A DNA stretch of 64,000 nt from Rhodococcoides fascians A44A (GTDB taxonomy: Bacteria > Actinomycetota > Actinomycetes > Mycobacteriales > Mycobacteriaceae). The notes under the pieces were generated by a model. The model was not told where the DNA came from and searched no databases. It saw only the letters and a program-made list of their open reading frames with translations. Position 1 is the stretch's first letter; each line of letters starts with the position of its first letter. Location of the stretch: assembly GCF_000760735.1 (NCBI RefSeq), contig NZ_JMEX01000008.1:1389928-1453927 (forward strand), written 5' to 3'. Shown here piece after piece: positions 9,288-18,870 of the stretch. Position numbers and translations under genes: made by a program.

Positions 9288-9878
9288 TTATCGGTTCCCC
9301 TCCTCGCGGAGAAAGTCGAGAAGCCCCGCGAGCTTCAATCTGCCGCGCGCACAGCGGCTCTTGACGGTGCCCGTCGGAACACCGAGGATCCGGGCCGCGT
9401 CGGACACCGAGTATCCCTCCATGTCCACCGCCACGACCGCCGCACGTTGCTCCGGGGCCAACTCCATCAGTGCGTTGTGCACCTCGATCGACGTTTCGAC
9501 CGCGGACATCTGATCGCGGACGTCCGGCAGTTCGGCGGAGTCACCCTCGGGCAGTGGAACCGTCGGCCTCGAGCGATTGCGTCGGATGCGATCGAGGCAG
9601 GCGTTGACGACGATCTTGTGGAGCCAACTACGTACGGCCGCATCCGCTCGGAACGACGCTGCGGTCCGATGCGCGGACAGCAGAGCTTCCTGCAAGGCGT
9701 CGGCGGCGTCCTCGGTGGTGTAGCTGGTTCGCCGCGCCGTCATCCACAGATGCTCGTGGTGTCGATGCACGAGCGTCGTGAACGCCCGCTCGTCGCCTGC
9801 AACGTGCGCAGCCAACAACTCCACGTCGGAACGCCCACTCAGAACATCCCCGACGCCGCTTAGATCTGCACTCCCCAT
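9288..9878 (-). CDS. sigM: ECF RNA polymerase sigma factor SigM
   Basis: 196-aa group-4 sigma factor. Region 2 (about 33-100: DALQEALLSAHRTAASFRADA, then SWLHKIVVNACLDRIRRN) contacts the -10; region 4 (about 125-190: LAPEQRAAVVAVDMEGYSVSDAARILGVPTGTVKSR) is the helix-turn-helix that reads the -35. GGGGAG lies about 10 bases before the ATG. Followed by its anti-sigma gene; by synteny it is the SigM of mycobacteria, which controls cell-surface genes including some esx-family and lipid genes. Confidence 0.92.
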   Translation of the reverse strand: MGSADLSGVGDVLSGRSDVELLAAHVAGDERAFTTLVHRHHEHLWMTARRTSYTTEDAADALQEALLSAHRTAASFRADAAVRSWLHKIVVNACLDRIRRNRSRPTVPLPEGDSAELPDVRDQMSAVETSIEVHNALMELAPEQRAAVVAVDMEGYSVSDAARILGVPTGTVKSRCARGRLKLAGLLDFLREEGNR

Positions 9879-10001
9879 ACGAAAACGGCTCCCCCCGTGT
9901 TACCGCATTGCTGGAGAGCCTAAGCCATAGAGACCGCGGAGTACGAAACGTTGTCGAATTCAAGCATTCTGCAGGTGAGGGGAGATCCCGCAGACCGTTG
10001 G

Positions 10002-13000
10002 TCAGGATTGTGCGGTGAACCCGAAGTCCGCGATCGACGACTGATTGCGACCGCTGTCCGAGCTCAACCCGGTGATCCACAGCAGAACGTGGCTTGTCGG
10101 CTCGCTGACCTGGAGCGGGATATCGGTCACGCCACTACCCAGAGTTGCCTGACCGATCACGGTGGTGTCGCTCAGACTCGGCGAATCGCTGGGTGCGGAC
10201 CTGATCTCGACGACCGTTCCCGGTGACGGGGAATTGACGAACGCGCTGGTGAGCACCTGTGACGACGGGAGCGTGGCGATCAGGCCCACACCGTCCTTGA
10301 GCGACGGGAACGGCTGGAAGTAGGAGTCCGTCGCCCACACGGTCGACTGGTCCCCGTCGATGGCATTGGATGCCGATCCGGCGTTGTCCGCGCTGCCCTG
10401 CGGCGAGAACACCTCCACCGAATCGATTGCCACCGGGCTCGACGCCGGGGCCGCAGGAGCGGGCGCACCCGGTGCGGGCGGTGCCGTCTCCTCGGTGGTC
10501 AGACCGAGGGCTTCCTGAGACGTCAGTGGCTCGTCCGAGCTGCCGCCCGCGATGAACGTGAACAGCCAGTACCCCGCGAATCCCAGCACGACCACCGTGA
10601 GAACGCCCAGCACCGCCAAGGCGATGTTGGTGCGACGGGACCGCTCCTGCTGGGCCGCCATCTCCTCCGGATCGGCGAGCGAATGGCCGGATGCACCGGG
10701 TGCCCGCTGTCCGAGCCTCAATGCGGGCATCAGATCGGTCTTGTCGTTGACGACGGCTGCCTGGTCGAGGACATGCTGAACCGTCGCAGCGGTCCTGATG
10801 CCACTGTTTTGCTCGAGGGCGCGCACCGCCACTGCGGAGATCTCGAACGGTACGTCCGAACGGACTCGGCGTGGCTCGACGGCGTTACCGTTCGAGTCGC
10901 GATCTGCGGGCTTCATGCCGCCGACCGATCGAGGCTGTCCGCCGGATGCGGCGTCGACGAGGGGCCAGCGCGCCGTGATCAACGCGTACAACATCGCGCC
11001 GAGACCACGGACGTCGGAACCTGGATCGGCGTCGGCCAACGTTGCCGGGAACGCCAGAACGGCGTTGCCGCTGGTGCTGATGCGGACGCGGTCCGGATGG
11101 TCGATCGACAGTGCGCCGCCGCTGCGGTGGGCAGCCTCGGCCGCGGCCGCCAATGCCTTGATGGCCCGTGCTGCACCCGTCGGCGACGGAACGGTGTCCG
11201 CCATCTCGCGGAGCGAGCGACCCGGAGTCCACTCGGCGACGACGATTCCGCCGGAGCTTCCGCGCACGACGTCGAGCACGCGTGCCAGGCCGGGGGAATT
11301 GATGCGGCCGAGGCGCAGTGTGCGGGACAGGATGGCCTGCGGACCCTCGGGGCGGTCCACCGAGACGTCGGTCGATTGCTGCTCGGAGTCGACGAACGTC
11401 AACGCGACCTCGCGGTCCAGCTTGACGTCGTGCGCCTGCCAGAACTTGAGGCCACGTGCACCGCCGTGCGGTGCCAGCAGTCGATAGCGGCCACCGGCAA
11501 CCGAAGCGCCGGGGATCAGCTTCGGACCGCGGAGCGAACGCGGGTTCTCGGTCGGGGCACCGGACTTCACCGGCGTCACCTCGGCAGCCGGAGCGTCCTT
11601 GGCTGAAGGGTCCTTGGCCGGAGCTTGCTTGGCCGGGGCGTCCTTGGCTGGGGTTGCGGCCTTCTCGGCCGATTCCGCGCCTGCTGCGGACGTCGATTTC
11701 TCGGTTGCATCTTCAGCCGTGGAGGCTGTCTCGGAGTCCGCTGTCGCGGCCTGCGGTGCCTTCGAAGTAGGTGTCTTGCTCGCTGCCGGCTCGGCGGCAG
11801 CAGTCGTCGAAGCCGACTCGGACTCGGCCGCGGTCGCACCCTTGATCAGAGACGTCTTCTCGCCGGCGCTCTTCTCGGAAGCGGGCTTGTTGGAATCGGG
11901 CTTGTTCACCGGGAGCTTGGCTGTGGCAGTGCTGTCGGACGACGCTGTTGTGGTCGGCTCGGTGGAGTCCGACGATGCGGCCTGCCGCTCGTCCACCTCC
12001 ACGCCACCTTGTGCTCGGTCGCCGCCCTTGTGTGCGGACTCGGCCGGCCCCCCAGCCACTTCGTCGTCGGTCACTCTCACTCCTTCACGCGTGTATGCCC
12101 CGGGTAGCCCCATGCGCCCGCCAGGTTCAGGCAGGCGCGACGAGGACGGCGTCCCGGTCCGCCGACGTCCAGGGTACGGGAGTCGGTCGGGTGCAGTGTC
12201 CCATGCAGAAACAGAACTGACGACCGGTATGGAATCGGGATGTGCTGGGACGACGGGCTCGGGAGCGGGCGCTGACCTTTTCAGGACGCGGTCGACGATT
12301 CTGCGGATGGCGACGGTGACGGCCAGGACTTCCGGGATGCGTCCGAACCACAGGATCCCGAAGGTGATGCCGAGCATCAGCACTGCGCAGATGCCGACGC
12401 GGACGATGGCACCGATCATGCCGAACGGTTCGGTGAGGCCACCGAGATCGACGATTCGGTCGATCGCGAGCATCGCCGTCCCGCCTGCGGCCGACGCGAT
12501 CAGAACCATCCAGATCGTCTTGCCGACGTTCGCCATGCGGAGATTTCCGAGGCTGCGGTGCAGCAGAATTCCGCCGATACAGGCGCCGACGACGAAACCG
12601 ATGCCGTTGGCGACACCCAGCCACAGCACGACCTGCTCGTCCGAGCTGGCGACGACCGGGGCGAGCGCGGACAGGGCGATCTTGATTCCGGTGATGCCGA
12701 GGATGATCCACGTCGGTGTCCAAGCCTGTTCACGGGCGTAGAACACGCGGAGGTGGATCAGCACCAGGGCGTACGGGATGAGGGTGAAGGCCGACCAGCT
12801 CACCGCTTCTCCCAATCGCGGTGCCTCGTCCTTGAAGTTGCCGAAACCGAACAGTGCTTCGCCGACCCACGGGCCGGTGAAGGTCAGGAACACGACGATC
12901 GGCACCAGGGCGACCAGTGTCAGGCGAGTCGCGACGGACAGGTCGTCGACGACGGCCGGCGTGTCACCGTTGGCGGCGTTGCGACTCAGTCTCGGCATGA

Positions 13001-14201
13001 TGGCCGTCAACACCGTCACGCCGAGGATGCCGTACGGCAGTTGCAGCAGGATCCAGGCCTGTGAATAGATGGCCGGGCCTGCTTCGTCGGCGCCGGCGGA
13101 GATGTTCGTCGCGAACACCAGGCCGACCTGGCTGATGACCACGTAGAGGACGATGGCGGCGGCCATCCCACCGAAGGCCTTCAGGCGGGCGTCGAATCCC
13201 CACAGTGGGCGTAGGTCGATCTTTTCGCGCCGCAACGCCGGGATCAGAGCCGCGACCTGCGTCACCACACCGGCGGTGACGCCGAGGCCCAGGATGAGGA
13301 TGTGCGGATCGCTCATCTCGACCGGATTCAGCGTGATCTCGCCCGGGACGAAGAAGTAGAGGGAGAAGACACCGAGCACGATCAGGTTGTTCCACACCGG
13401 TGCCCATGCGCCGGGCCGGAAGTTCTGGCGGGTGTTCAGCACGGCCGTCAGCAGGCCGGACAGTCCGTAGAAGAGGATCGCGGGGAGAACCAGGAAGGAC
13501 AGCGCGGTGGTCAGGTCGCTGCTGACCTTGGCGTCGTCCTTGATCAGGACGCGCGAGAGGAGGGGCGCGCTGATCGTCGCGGCGACCGATACGACGAACA
13601 GCATGGTGAACGCCAACGTGAAGAGCCGACGGATGAAGGACGCGCCCCGATCGGGGTCCTCCATCTCGGCCCGGACGAGGACCGGTACGACGATCGCGGT
13701 GAGGACTGCGCCGAGCACCAACTCCGAGATCATGTTCGGCAGGATCGTGGCGGCGGTGAACGAACTCGCGATGGCTCCGCCGAGGATCGCCAGCATGATC
13801 ATCTGCTTGAAGAAGCCGGTGATACGGCTGACGAGCGTCGCCACCGCGATCGAACCGGTGGCGGCGAGCAGGCTCTTCTGCGGTTTCGGCTCGTCCATCT
13901 GCGGCGGTGCCGCCTCCGGCGGAGGGGGCTGCGGATAGTCCTCGTCGCGGAATCGCGGGATCAGCTGGGTGACCGAGTTGTCCGGGGCAGGGCCACCGTC
14001 GGGGGACGGCGGTGCCGGGTAGCTCCGCATCTCCCGAGGCGGTACCGCGGTCCGTCCGTCGCGTTCCCACGGCGCAGGCCTCGGCGGCTCGGTGCGTCGG
14101 AAAACCTGAGCTGCGGGCAGCCGTTCGCGAGGCCCGCCGCCGGCGGGCGGCGCTCCCTTATAGGGCAAGTTTCCCGAATACGGGAAGTCGCTACCCGTCA
14201 T
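10002..14201 (-). CDS. murJ: MurJ lipid II flippase fused to a pseudokinase and extracellular domain (MviN)
   Basis: 1,399 aa. A proline-rich N-terminus (1-105), MurJ/MviN multi-pass flippase (about 110-640), an Ala/Lys/Glu/Ser/Thr-rich linker (about 700-895), a kinase fold (about 900-1150), one transmembrane helix (about 1193-1215) and an extracellular discoidin-like C-terminus. The kinase fold is dead: the ATP-binding lysine is Thr in EVALTFV, and neither HRD nor DFG can be found. This matches mycobacterial MviN, where the phosphorylated pseudokinase recruits FhaA to control lipid II export. ATG 14201 overlaps the stop of the upstream gene by ATGA, so translation is coupled. The linker is much longer than I would expect. 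Confidence 0.95.
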   Translation of the reverse strand: MTGSDFPYSGNLPYKGAPPAGGGPRERLPAAQVFRRTEPPRPAPWERDGRTAVPPREMRSYPAPPSPDGGPAPDNSVTQLIPRFRDEDYPQPPPPEAAPPQMDEPKPQKSLLAATGSIAVATLVSRITGFFKQMIMLAILGGAIASSFTAATILPNMISELVLGAVLTAIVVPVLVRAEMEDPDRGASFIRRLFTLAFTMLFVVSVAATISAPLLSRVLIKDDAKVSSDLTTALSFLVLPAILFYGLSGLLTAVLNTRQNFRPGAWAPVWNNLIVLGVFSLYFFVPGEITLNPVEMSDPHILILGLGVTAGVVTQVAALIPALRREKIDLRPLWGFDARLKAFGGMAAAIVLYVVISQVGLVFATNISAGADEAGPAIYSQAWILLQLPYGILGVTVLTAIMPRLSRNAANGDTPAVVDDLSVATRLTLVALVPIVVFLTFTGPWVGEALFGFGNFKDEAPRLGEAVSWSAFTLIPYALVLIHLRVFYAREQAWTPTWIILGITGIKIALSALAPVVASSDEQVVLWLGVANGIGFVVGACIGGILLHRSLGNLRMANVGKTIWMVLIASAAGGTAMLAIDRIVDLGGLTEPFGMIGAIVRVGICAVLMLGITFGILWFGRIPEVLAVTVAIRRIVDRVLKRSAPAPEPVVPAHPDSIPVVSSVSAWDTAPDRLPYPGRRRTGTPSSSRLPEPGGRMGLPGAYTREGVRVTDDEVAGGPAESAHKGGDRAQGGVEVDERQAASSDSTEPTTTASSDSTATAKLPVNKPDSNKPASEKSAGEKTSLIKGATAAESESASTTAAAEPAASKTPTSKAPQAATADSETASTAEDATEKSTSAAGAESAEKAATPAKDAPAKQAPAKDPSAKDAPAAEVTPVKSGAPTENPRSLRGPKLIPGASVAGGRYRLLAPHGGARGLKFWQAHDVKLDREVALTFVDSEQQSTDVSVDRPEGPQAILSRTLRLGRINSPGLARVLDVVRGSSGGIVVAEWTPGRSLREMADTVPSPTGAARAIKALAAAAEAAHRSGGALSIDHPDRVRISTSGNAVLAFPATLADADPGSDVRGLGAMLYALITARWPLVDAASGGQPRSVGGMKPADRDSNGNAVEPRRVRSDVPFEISAVAVRALEQNSGIRTAATVQHVLDQAAVVNDKTDLMPALRLGQRAPGASGHSLADPEEMAAQQERSRRTNIALAVLGVLTVVVLGFAGYWLFTFIAGGSSDEPLTSQEALGLTTEETAPPAPGAPAPAAPASSPVAIDSVEVFSPQGSADNAGSASNAIDGDQSTVWATDSYFQPFPSLKDGVGLIATLPSSQVLTSAFVNSPSPGTVVEIRSAPSDSPSLSDTTVIGQATLGSGVTDIPLQVSEPTSHVLLWITGLSSDSGRNQSSIADFGFTAQS

Positions 14202-16606
14202 GGTCGTTCGTACCCTTCGTCTGCAGGATCCGGCTGACCCTTGAACCGATGCCACAATCTGCGGCCGGCGAGCAGCAACAGAAGGACCCCGGCGCAGGCG
14301 GTGATGATCGCCAACGCCTGTCCGTACGCGTTCGACCGTACGGACACCGTGGACGCTTCGCCCAATTGTTGGCCGTCCAGAGTGGTCAAGGAGAAGTCGA
14401 CGGCGAGGTTTCTGCTGTCGTCGACCTGGGCGGGCACGGTGATCGTTCGACTTCCGCGCGCCGGTAGTGCCATCGCTCCGACGTCGCTGACGGTCATCTC
14501 GGGGGGAGCGTCGACCTTCAGCCGAACGTTGACCCCGATGGGGAGATCGTTGCGGGCGACCAACAGCAGCGGGCTCTGCTCGGACGCCAGGGTGTAGACG
14601 CCACCGGGAGCCAGAACCGTCACGGCTTCGAAGATGGAGTTCAGCCCCGCCTCGGACGTGTCCAGACGGATTCGAGCCGTGTTCGATGCGGCCGTCGGGT
14701 CCACCGATCGGTCGGCGGTCCCGATGGCACGCAGCAGGTCCTCACGCAGCGGTGCGGTGAACCGGCGCGGCGTCAACACCGATTGGGGGTCCTCGACGAG
14801 CGATCCACGCAACGCCTCGATGCGTTTGCTCTGTGCTCGAATGCGATCCTCGAGGTTCTGGTCCCGATCGCTCACACTCGTCGTGACGGTCTCGACGGGC
14901 AGCCCGGTCGGTTGCTCCTCGGCCAGCTCGGTGAACGGGCGCGGCGTCGCCAGACCGGTCCGGAGCAGCGAGGACACCGTGCCGAGAATCGCATCGGGTT
15001 CGTCACCGCCTGCCGTCCAGTACTGAGGCGGAGCGATGGTCAGAGCTCGAGGAGCGCCGTCGGGTGGCGTCAACGCGTGGTACGTCACCGCGCCGAGAGC
15101 ATCCTGCAAGCGAGCGGTCCGCGAGTCGCCGGCCAGGTCGTACCGCTGGTCGTCGGGCGTGAAACGCGGCGTCGACGGATCCGTCCCGACGCCGGCCAGA
15201 GCCGTCGCCGTCGGGCCGTCGAACACGGTCGCGTTCAGCTCGGCTGCGACAGTGGTGTCTCCGACGACGCGGGCCACGGCCCCCGCAGCTCCGGGAGCGA
15301 TGCTGTTGTCGGCGACGAGCGCGGTGCGTTGGCCGACGGACCGCACCGTCGCCGCGCCTGCCTCACCGAGTTGACCCGTCGAACTCCACACCACACCGCG
15401 TACCGACGTCACGCCGAGGATCGCGTCGACCACCTCGGCCGGCGACTCGAGGGCGGTCGACGCCAACGACGCGTCGCCCACGTTCCCCAGCGTGTCCAGA
15501 TCCACCTGCGCGAACGGCAGCGCTGTCACGCACATCGATTCGGTGAGGGTCTCGAGCCGCGACAACCATGCCGTCGCTGCGTCGCGACCGTTGCCTTCCC
15601 TGCTCGGTCCCGCAGGATCGGCGGGATCGGCGACGACGAGATATCCGCGCGTCATGTTGGAGACGGTGACCAGCAGGTCCGGATCCACCGCGATGCAGAG
15701 GCTCTGTGCGAGCTTGCCGCCCGGGTCGACGTCCGACGCGGTCGCCGATTCCACTGCCTCCAGAAGTTGATCGAGCCGTCCGCCCGACGCCAACTCACCG
15801 GCAAGATCGTCGTCGACGAGTCGAACCCTGTCGTCGATCGAACCCGGAATGCCCGCCGCGAGGCGAGGTTTGTCCGCCAACGGCCACAGAACCGTCGTCG
15901 CCACCGGGTCCGCGGTGCTCGGCGGCAGCGGGACGGCGTCGGGAGCCATCGGGTCCGGCACCGTCGGATCGCGTGGAACCCCGGTGACCGGGAGCAGGAA
16001 GCGGGCGTCGTCGAGCCGCGCCGTTCCGCCGTACTCCGGCGTTCCGTTGGCGTTGAGAAGCAGCGGATACACGCCGGGGCGGTCGATGCCCAACGACGGA
16101 GACTGCGTTCCGCGAAGCGGCATCGACACCGTGAACTGAGCGCTGGCGCCCTGCTCGAGACTGTCCGCGACGACCTGGAATTCACCGACGTCGGCGTACT
16201 CCTGCTGATCCAACGACAGCGTCGTCCGAAGCTCGTCCGGTGACTCCACAGCGTCCGCGCTCTGCATACGGACGCTGATGTCGTCGACCCGGCGGTCCCC
16301 GGTGTTGCGGACAGTGGCGCGCACCGTCACGAACGGCTCGCTCGTCGTCGTCACCGTCCCGGGAGCAACCGCGTCGATCGACATCTCGAGAAACTGAGTA
16401 CCGCGCGTCGTCCGAGGAAGATCGGACGCCGACGACTGATACGTGACGGTCCCGTCCTCGCTCTGCGAGCTCTCCGGTGGATCCTGTGCGGCTGGATCCT
16501 GCGCGGCTGGATCCTGTGCAGCAGCAACACCGGTCCCCAGCAGCAGCGACGCACCGAGAACGAGCACCGACGTCGCTGCAGTGATCCTGGAACGTAGCGC
16601 CATCAC
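14198..16606 (-). CDS. DUF6049 family secreted membrane-anchored protein
   Basis: 802 aa; position and size match M. tuberculosis Rv3909. An N-terminal signal peptide ([17 protein letters not shown]) precedes a Gln-Asp-Pro repeat (AAQDP three times, from a 15-base DNA repeat at 16479-16523), a large extracytoplasmic body, and a C-terminal membrane helix ([17 protein letters not shown]) with a short basic tail. Function unknown; its fixed place between NUDIX and murJ suggests a role in cell-wall assembly outside the membrane. Start: GTG at 16606 overlaps the NUDIX stop as GTGA; an ATG follows at 16603. Confidence 0.85.
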   Translation of the reverse strand: MMALRSRITAATSVLVLGASLLLGTGVAAAQDPAAQDPAAQDPPESSQSEDGTVTYQSSASDLPRTTRGTQFLEMSIDAVAPGTVTTTSEPFVTVRATVRNTGDRRVDDISVRMQSADAVESPDELRTTLSLDQQEYADVGEFQVVADSLEQGASAQFTVSMPLRGTQSPSLGIDRPGVYPLLLNANGTPEYGGTARLDDARFLLPVTGVPRDPTVPDPMAPDAVPLPPSTADPVATTVLWPLADKPRLAAGIPGSIDDRVRLVDDDLAGELASGGRLDQLLEAVESATASDVDPGGKLAQSLCIAVDPDLLVTVSNMTRGYLVVADPADPAGPSREGNGRDAATAWLSRLETLTESMCVTALPFAQVDLDTLGNVGDASLASTALESPAEVVDAILGVTSVRGVVWSSTGQLGEAGAATVRSVGQRTALVADNSIAPGAAGAVARVVGDTTVAAELNATVFDGPTATALAGVGTDPSTPRFTPDDQRYDLAGDSRTARLQDALGAVTYHALTPPDGAPRALTIAPPQYWTAGGDEPDAILGTVSSLLRTGLATPRPFTELAEEQPTGLPVETVTTSVSDRDQNLEDRIRAQSKRIEALRGSLVEDPQSVLTPRRFTAPLREDLLRAIGTADRSVDPTAASNTARIRLDTSEAGLNSIFEAVTVLAPGGVYTLASEQSPLLLVARNDLPIGVNVRLKVDAPPEMTVSDVGAMALPARGSRTITVPAQVDDSRNLAVDFSLTTLDGQQLGEASTVSVRSNAYGQALAIITACAGVLLLLLAGRRLWHRFKGQPDPADEGYERP
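16479..16523. repeat. 15-base tandem repeat, three units
   Basis: Units at 16479, 16494 and 16509 (ggatcctgtgcggct and near copies) encode AAQDP three times just after the signal peptide of the DUF6049 protein. In frame, so length changes by slippage would add or drop pentapeptides. Confidence 0.9.
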
Positions 16607-17166
16607 TGCTTGCCGACGGGCGTTTCGGGGTCGTTCGTCTCGCCGCTCATACCGTCTATAAGGCGGCTGGCGATGGCCGCCAACTTCCGTTCGTCCGCGT
16701 ACGCCAATCGCGAGTTCAGTTCACTCAGCGGAACCCACGCCACTTCGGTGACCTCGACGTCCTCGTCGGAGAGTTCACCACCCAGAAACCTCAGCAAGTA
16801 ATGGTGCACGGTCTTGTGGACGCGACGGCCCTCCGTCACGAACCAGTAGTCGATACTTCCCAGCGACGCCAACACCGAACCCTGGATACCGGTCTCCTCG
16901 GCGACCTCACGCATCGCCGTCTGCTCCGCCGTCTCGCCCTGCTCGATATGCCCCTTCGGCAGCGACCACAACAACCGGCCCCGACGATCCGTTCTGCCGA
17001 TCAACGCCGCGCAACGCTGCGCAGGCGGGCCGTCCAGCCCATCCACCACCAACCCACCAGCAGACGTCTCCCGAACCGTTCGAAGCCGCGGTTTGTCCGT
17101 CTCGGCACGCGAATTCCGCCGCCGCGGGTTGCGGCGGCTCCTGTTCGCACGTTCGCCAGCAGACAC
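16603..17166 (-). CDS. NUDIX hydrolase, MutT4-like
   Basis: 187 aa. The Nudix box is complete: [23 protein letters not shown] (GX5EX7REUXEEXGU), the metal-binding catalytic helix. Positional match to M. tuberculosis MutT4 (Rv3908). The basic N-terminus ([13 protein letters not shown]) resembles that protein's Arg-rich start. The frame stays open 43 codons further 5', but that stretch is only the 35-base tandem repeat in translation. I choose GTG at 17166: TAGTAT (17174-17179, minus strand) ends 7 bases before it, so the transcript is probably leaderless. The stop overlaps the DUF6049 start. Confidence 0.88.
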   Translation of the reverse strand: MSAGERANRSRRNPRRRNSRAETDKPRLRTVRETSAGGLVVDGLDGPPAQRCAALIGRTDRRGRLLWSLPKGHIEQGETAEQTAMREVAEETGIQGSVLASLGSIDYWFVTEGRRVHKTVHHYLLRFLGGELSDEDVEVTEVAWVPLSELNSRLAYADERKLAAIASRLIDGMSGETNDPETPVGKQ

Positions 17167-17205
17167 CCAACCAATACTAGAGGGAAAGAACCAATGCTTC
17201 GGGCT

Positions 17206-17275
17206 GCCATTCCGAGCTCGTTCCGCGGGCTCCACTCGCGGCCATTCCGAGCTCGTTCCGCGGGCTCCACTCGCG
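17206..17275. repeat. 35-base tandem repeat, two perfect units plus a decayed third
   Basis: The 35-base unit beginning gccattccgagctcgttccg runs 17206-17240 and again 17241-17275, then a diverged partial copy starts at 17276 (gccataccgagcctgttcac). It fills most of the divergent promoter gap between the NUDIX gene and pcnA. The units contain GAGCTC and CCGCGG palindromes. Confidence 0.9.
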
Positions 17276-17343
17276 GCCATACCGAGCCTGTTCACGTGGG
17301 GCCCTTCCCCCGGTCGGACCGCCTGCTAATAGGCTCTGTCGAC

Positions 17344-18813
17344 GTGGCCGAGAAGTCTCCTGTTCCCCAGCAGCCCGACGTGTCCGCCGACCGTCGCGCA
17401 CGATTGCTGGCGTCGGCTGCCGTGTCGTTGAAAGAACTGTCGGACATCCTGACGCCGCTGGCCGGTCGGTTCGCCGCCGAGGGACATGAATTGTTCCTGG
17501 TCGGCGGCAGTGTGCGCGACGCTGTGCTGGGTCGTCTCGGCACGGACCTCGACTTCACGACCGACGCCAGGCCTGAGGTCGTCCAGCGGCTCCTGACCGG
17601 GTGGGCCGACAATCAGTGGGACACCGGTATCGCGTTCGGCACGATCAGTGCGGCGAAGGGCGATCAGCTGGTCGAGATCACCACGTTCCGCACCGATTCC
17701 TACGACCAGGTCTCGCGTAATCCCGAAGTTCGGTACGGCACCAGCCTGGAAGAGGACCTGGTTCGTCGTGATTTCACCGTCAACGCGATGGCCGTTCGTC
17801 TCGGCGCCGATGGCTCGCAGGAGTTCGTCGACCCTCTCGGCGGCATGGACGCACTGCTCGAGGGACTGCTGGACACTCCGTCGACCCCGGAGAAGTCGTT
17901 CAACGACGACCCGCTGCGGATGCTTCGCGGCGCACGGTTCGTGTCGCAGCTCGGGTTCGCGCTGATGCCGCGGGTGCACCAGGCGATCACGGAGATGGCC
18001 GGTCAGATCGAACGCATCACGGCCGAGCGTGTTCAGGTGGAGTTGGACAAGCTGATCCTCGGCGAGTTCCCGCTCGAGGGTGTCGACGTGATGTGCGAGA
18101 CGGGATTGGCCGGGTACGTGCTGCCCGAGGTACCTGCGATGAAGCTCGAGATCGACGAGCATCACCAGCACAAGGACGTCTACTGGCATTCGTTGACGGT
18201 GCTGAAGCAGGCGATCGAGCTGGAGGACGGTGACCCGGACCTCGTATTGCGCTGGGCTGCACTGCTTCACGACATCGGGAAGCCGGATACGCGTCGGCAC
18301 GAGCCGGGCGGAGGCGTCAGCTTCCACCACCACGAGGTAGTCGGCTCGAAGATGGTGCGCAAGCGGATGCGCGCGCTGAAGTACTCCAAGAAGATGATCG
18401 ACGACGTGTCGCAGTTGGTGTTTCTGCACCTCCGTTTCCACGGATACGGCAAAGGTCAGTGGACGGATTCGGCCGTGCGCCGTTACGCCACCGACGCCGG
18501 AGATCTACTTCCCAAGCTGCACAAGCTCGTTCGCGCCGACAGTACGACGCGTAACAAGCGTCGGGCGGCGGCACTGCAGGCCACCTACGACGATCTGGAA
18601 CAGCGGATAGCCGCCCTGGCGGCGCAAGAGGACCTGGCGCGGGTTCGTCCCGATCTCGACGGCAACGCCATCATGGAACTTCTCGGTATCCCGGCGGGCC
18701 CCGAGGTCGGCAAGGCCTGGAAGTTCCTGAAGGAGCTCAGACTCGACCGAGGTCCCCTCCCCCGCGAGGAGGCGGAGAAGGAACTGCTGGCCTGGTGGAA
18801 AAACGTCCTGTGA
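17344..18813 (+). CDS. pcnA: CCA-adding enzyme / tRNA nucleotidyltransferase (PcnA type)
   Basis: 489 aa. Head: nucleotidyltransferase motif LVGGSVRDAVLGRLGTDLDFTTDA, with the metal-binding D-x-D; then RRDFTVNAMA and the RRGAR-like DPLRMLRGARF that selects the base. C-terminal HD phosphohydrolase domain: HDIGKPDTRR and HHHEVVGSKM. Adds or repairs the tRNA 3' CCA end. Matches Rv3907c in place. The frame is open much further upstream, but GTG at 17344 (VAEKSPVPQQ) is preferred; an AT-rich TAATAG lies 11 bases before it. A 21-base duplication spans the stop codon. Confidence 0.93.
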   Translation: MAEKSPVPQQPDVSADRRARLLASAAVSLKELSDILTPLAGRFAAEGHELFLVGGSVRDAVLGRLGTDLDFTTDARPEVVQRLLTGWADNQWDTGIAFGTISAAKGDQLVEITTFRTDSYDQVSRNPEVRYGTSLEEDLVRRDFTVNAMAVRLGADGSQEFVDPLGGMDALLEGLLDTPSTPEKSFNDDPLRMLRGARFVSQLGFALMPRVHQAITEMAGQIERITAERVQVELDKLILGEFPLEGVDVMCETGLAGYVLPEVPAMKLEIDEHHQHKDVYWHSLTVLKQAIELEDGDPDLVLRWAALLHDIGKPDTRRHEPGGGVSFHHHEVVGSKMVRKRMRALKYSKKMIDDVSQLVFLHLRFHGYGKGQWTDSAVRRYATDAGDLLPKLHKLVRADSTTRNKRRAAALQATYDDLEQRIAALAAQEDLARVRPDLDGNAIMELLGIPAGPEVGKAWKFLKELRLDRGPLPREEAEKELLAWWKNVL

Positions 18814-18840
18814 GTTGAGAAAAACGTCCTGTGAGTTGAA
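18799..18840. repeat. 21-base tandem duplication across the pcnA stop codon
   Basis: aaaaacgtcctgtgagttga occurs at 18799-18818 and 18820-18839. The first copy supplies the last codons and stop of pcnA; the second is downstream and forms the left foot of the inverted repeat at 18831-18870. Confidence 0.9.
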
Positions 18841-18870
18841 ATGTAGGCCAGGGCCTACATTTCCACTCAC
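18831..18870. terminator. bidirectional terminator-like inverted repeat
   Basis: GTGAGTTGAAATGTAGGCC (18831-18849) faces an inverted copy at 18852-18870 with one mismatch and only two bases between. It lies between the convergent stops of pcnA (18813) and the MFS gene (18867) and even includes the latter's stop codon. Strong hairpin with A/T-rich flanks inside the arms. Confidence 0.75.

Noticed and set aside
17167..17295. 5' extension of the NUDIX frame
   Set aside because: Only translates the 35-base repeat; alignment to MutT4 starts after GTG 17166.
16801..17343. 5' extension of the pcnA frame
   Set aside because: Antisense to the NUDIX box and through the tandem repeat; homology begins after GTG 17344.
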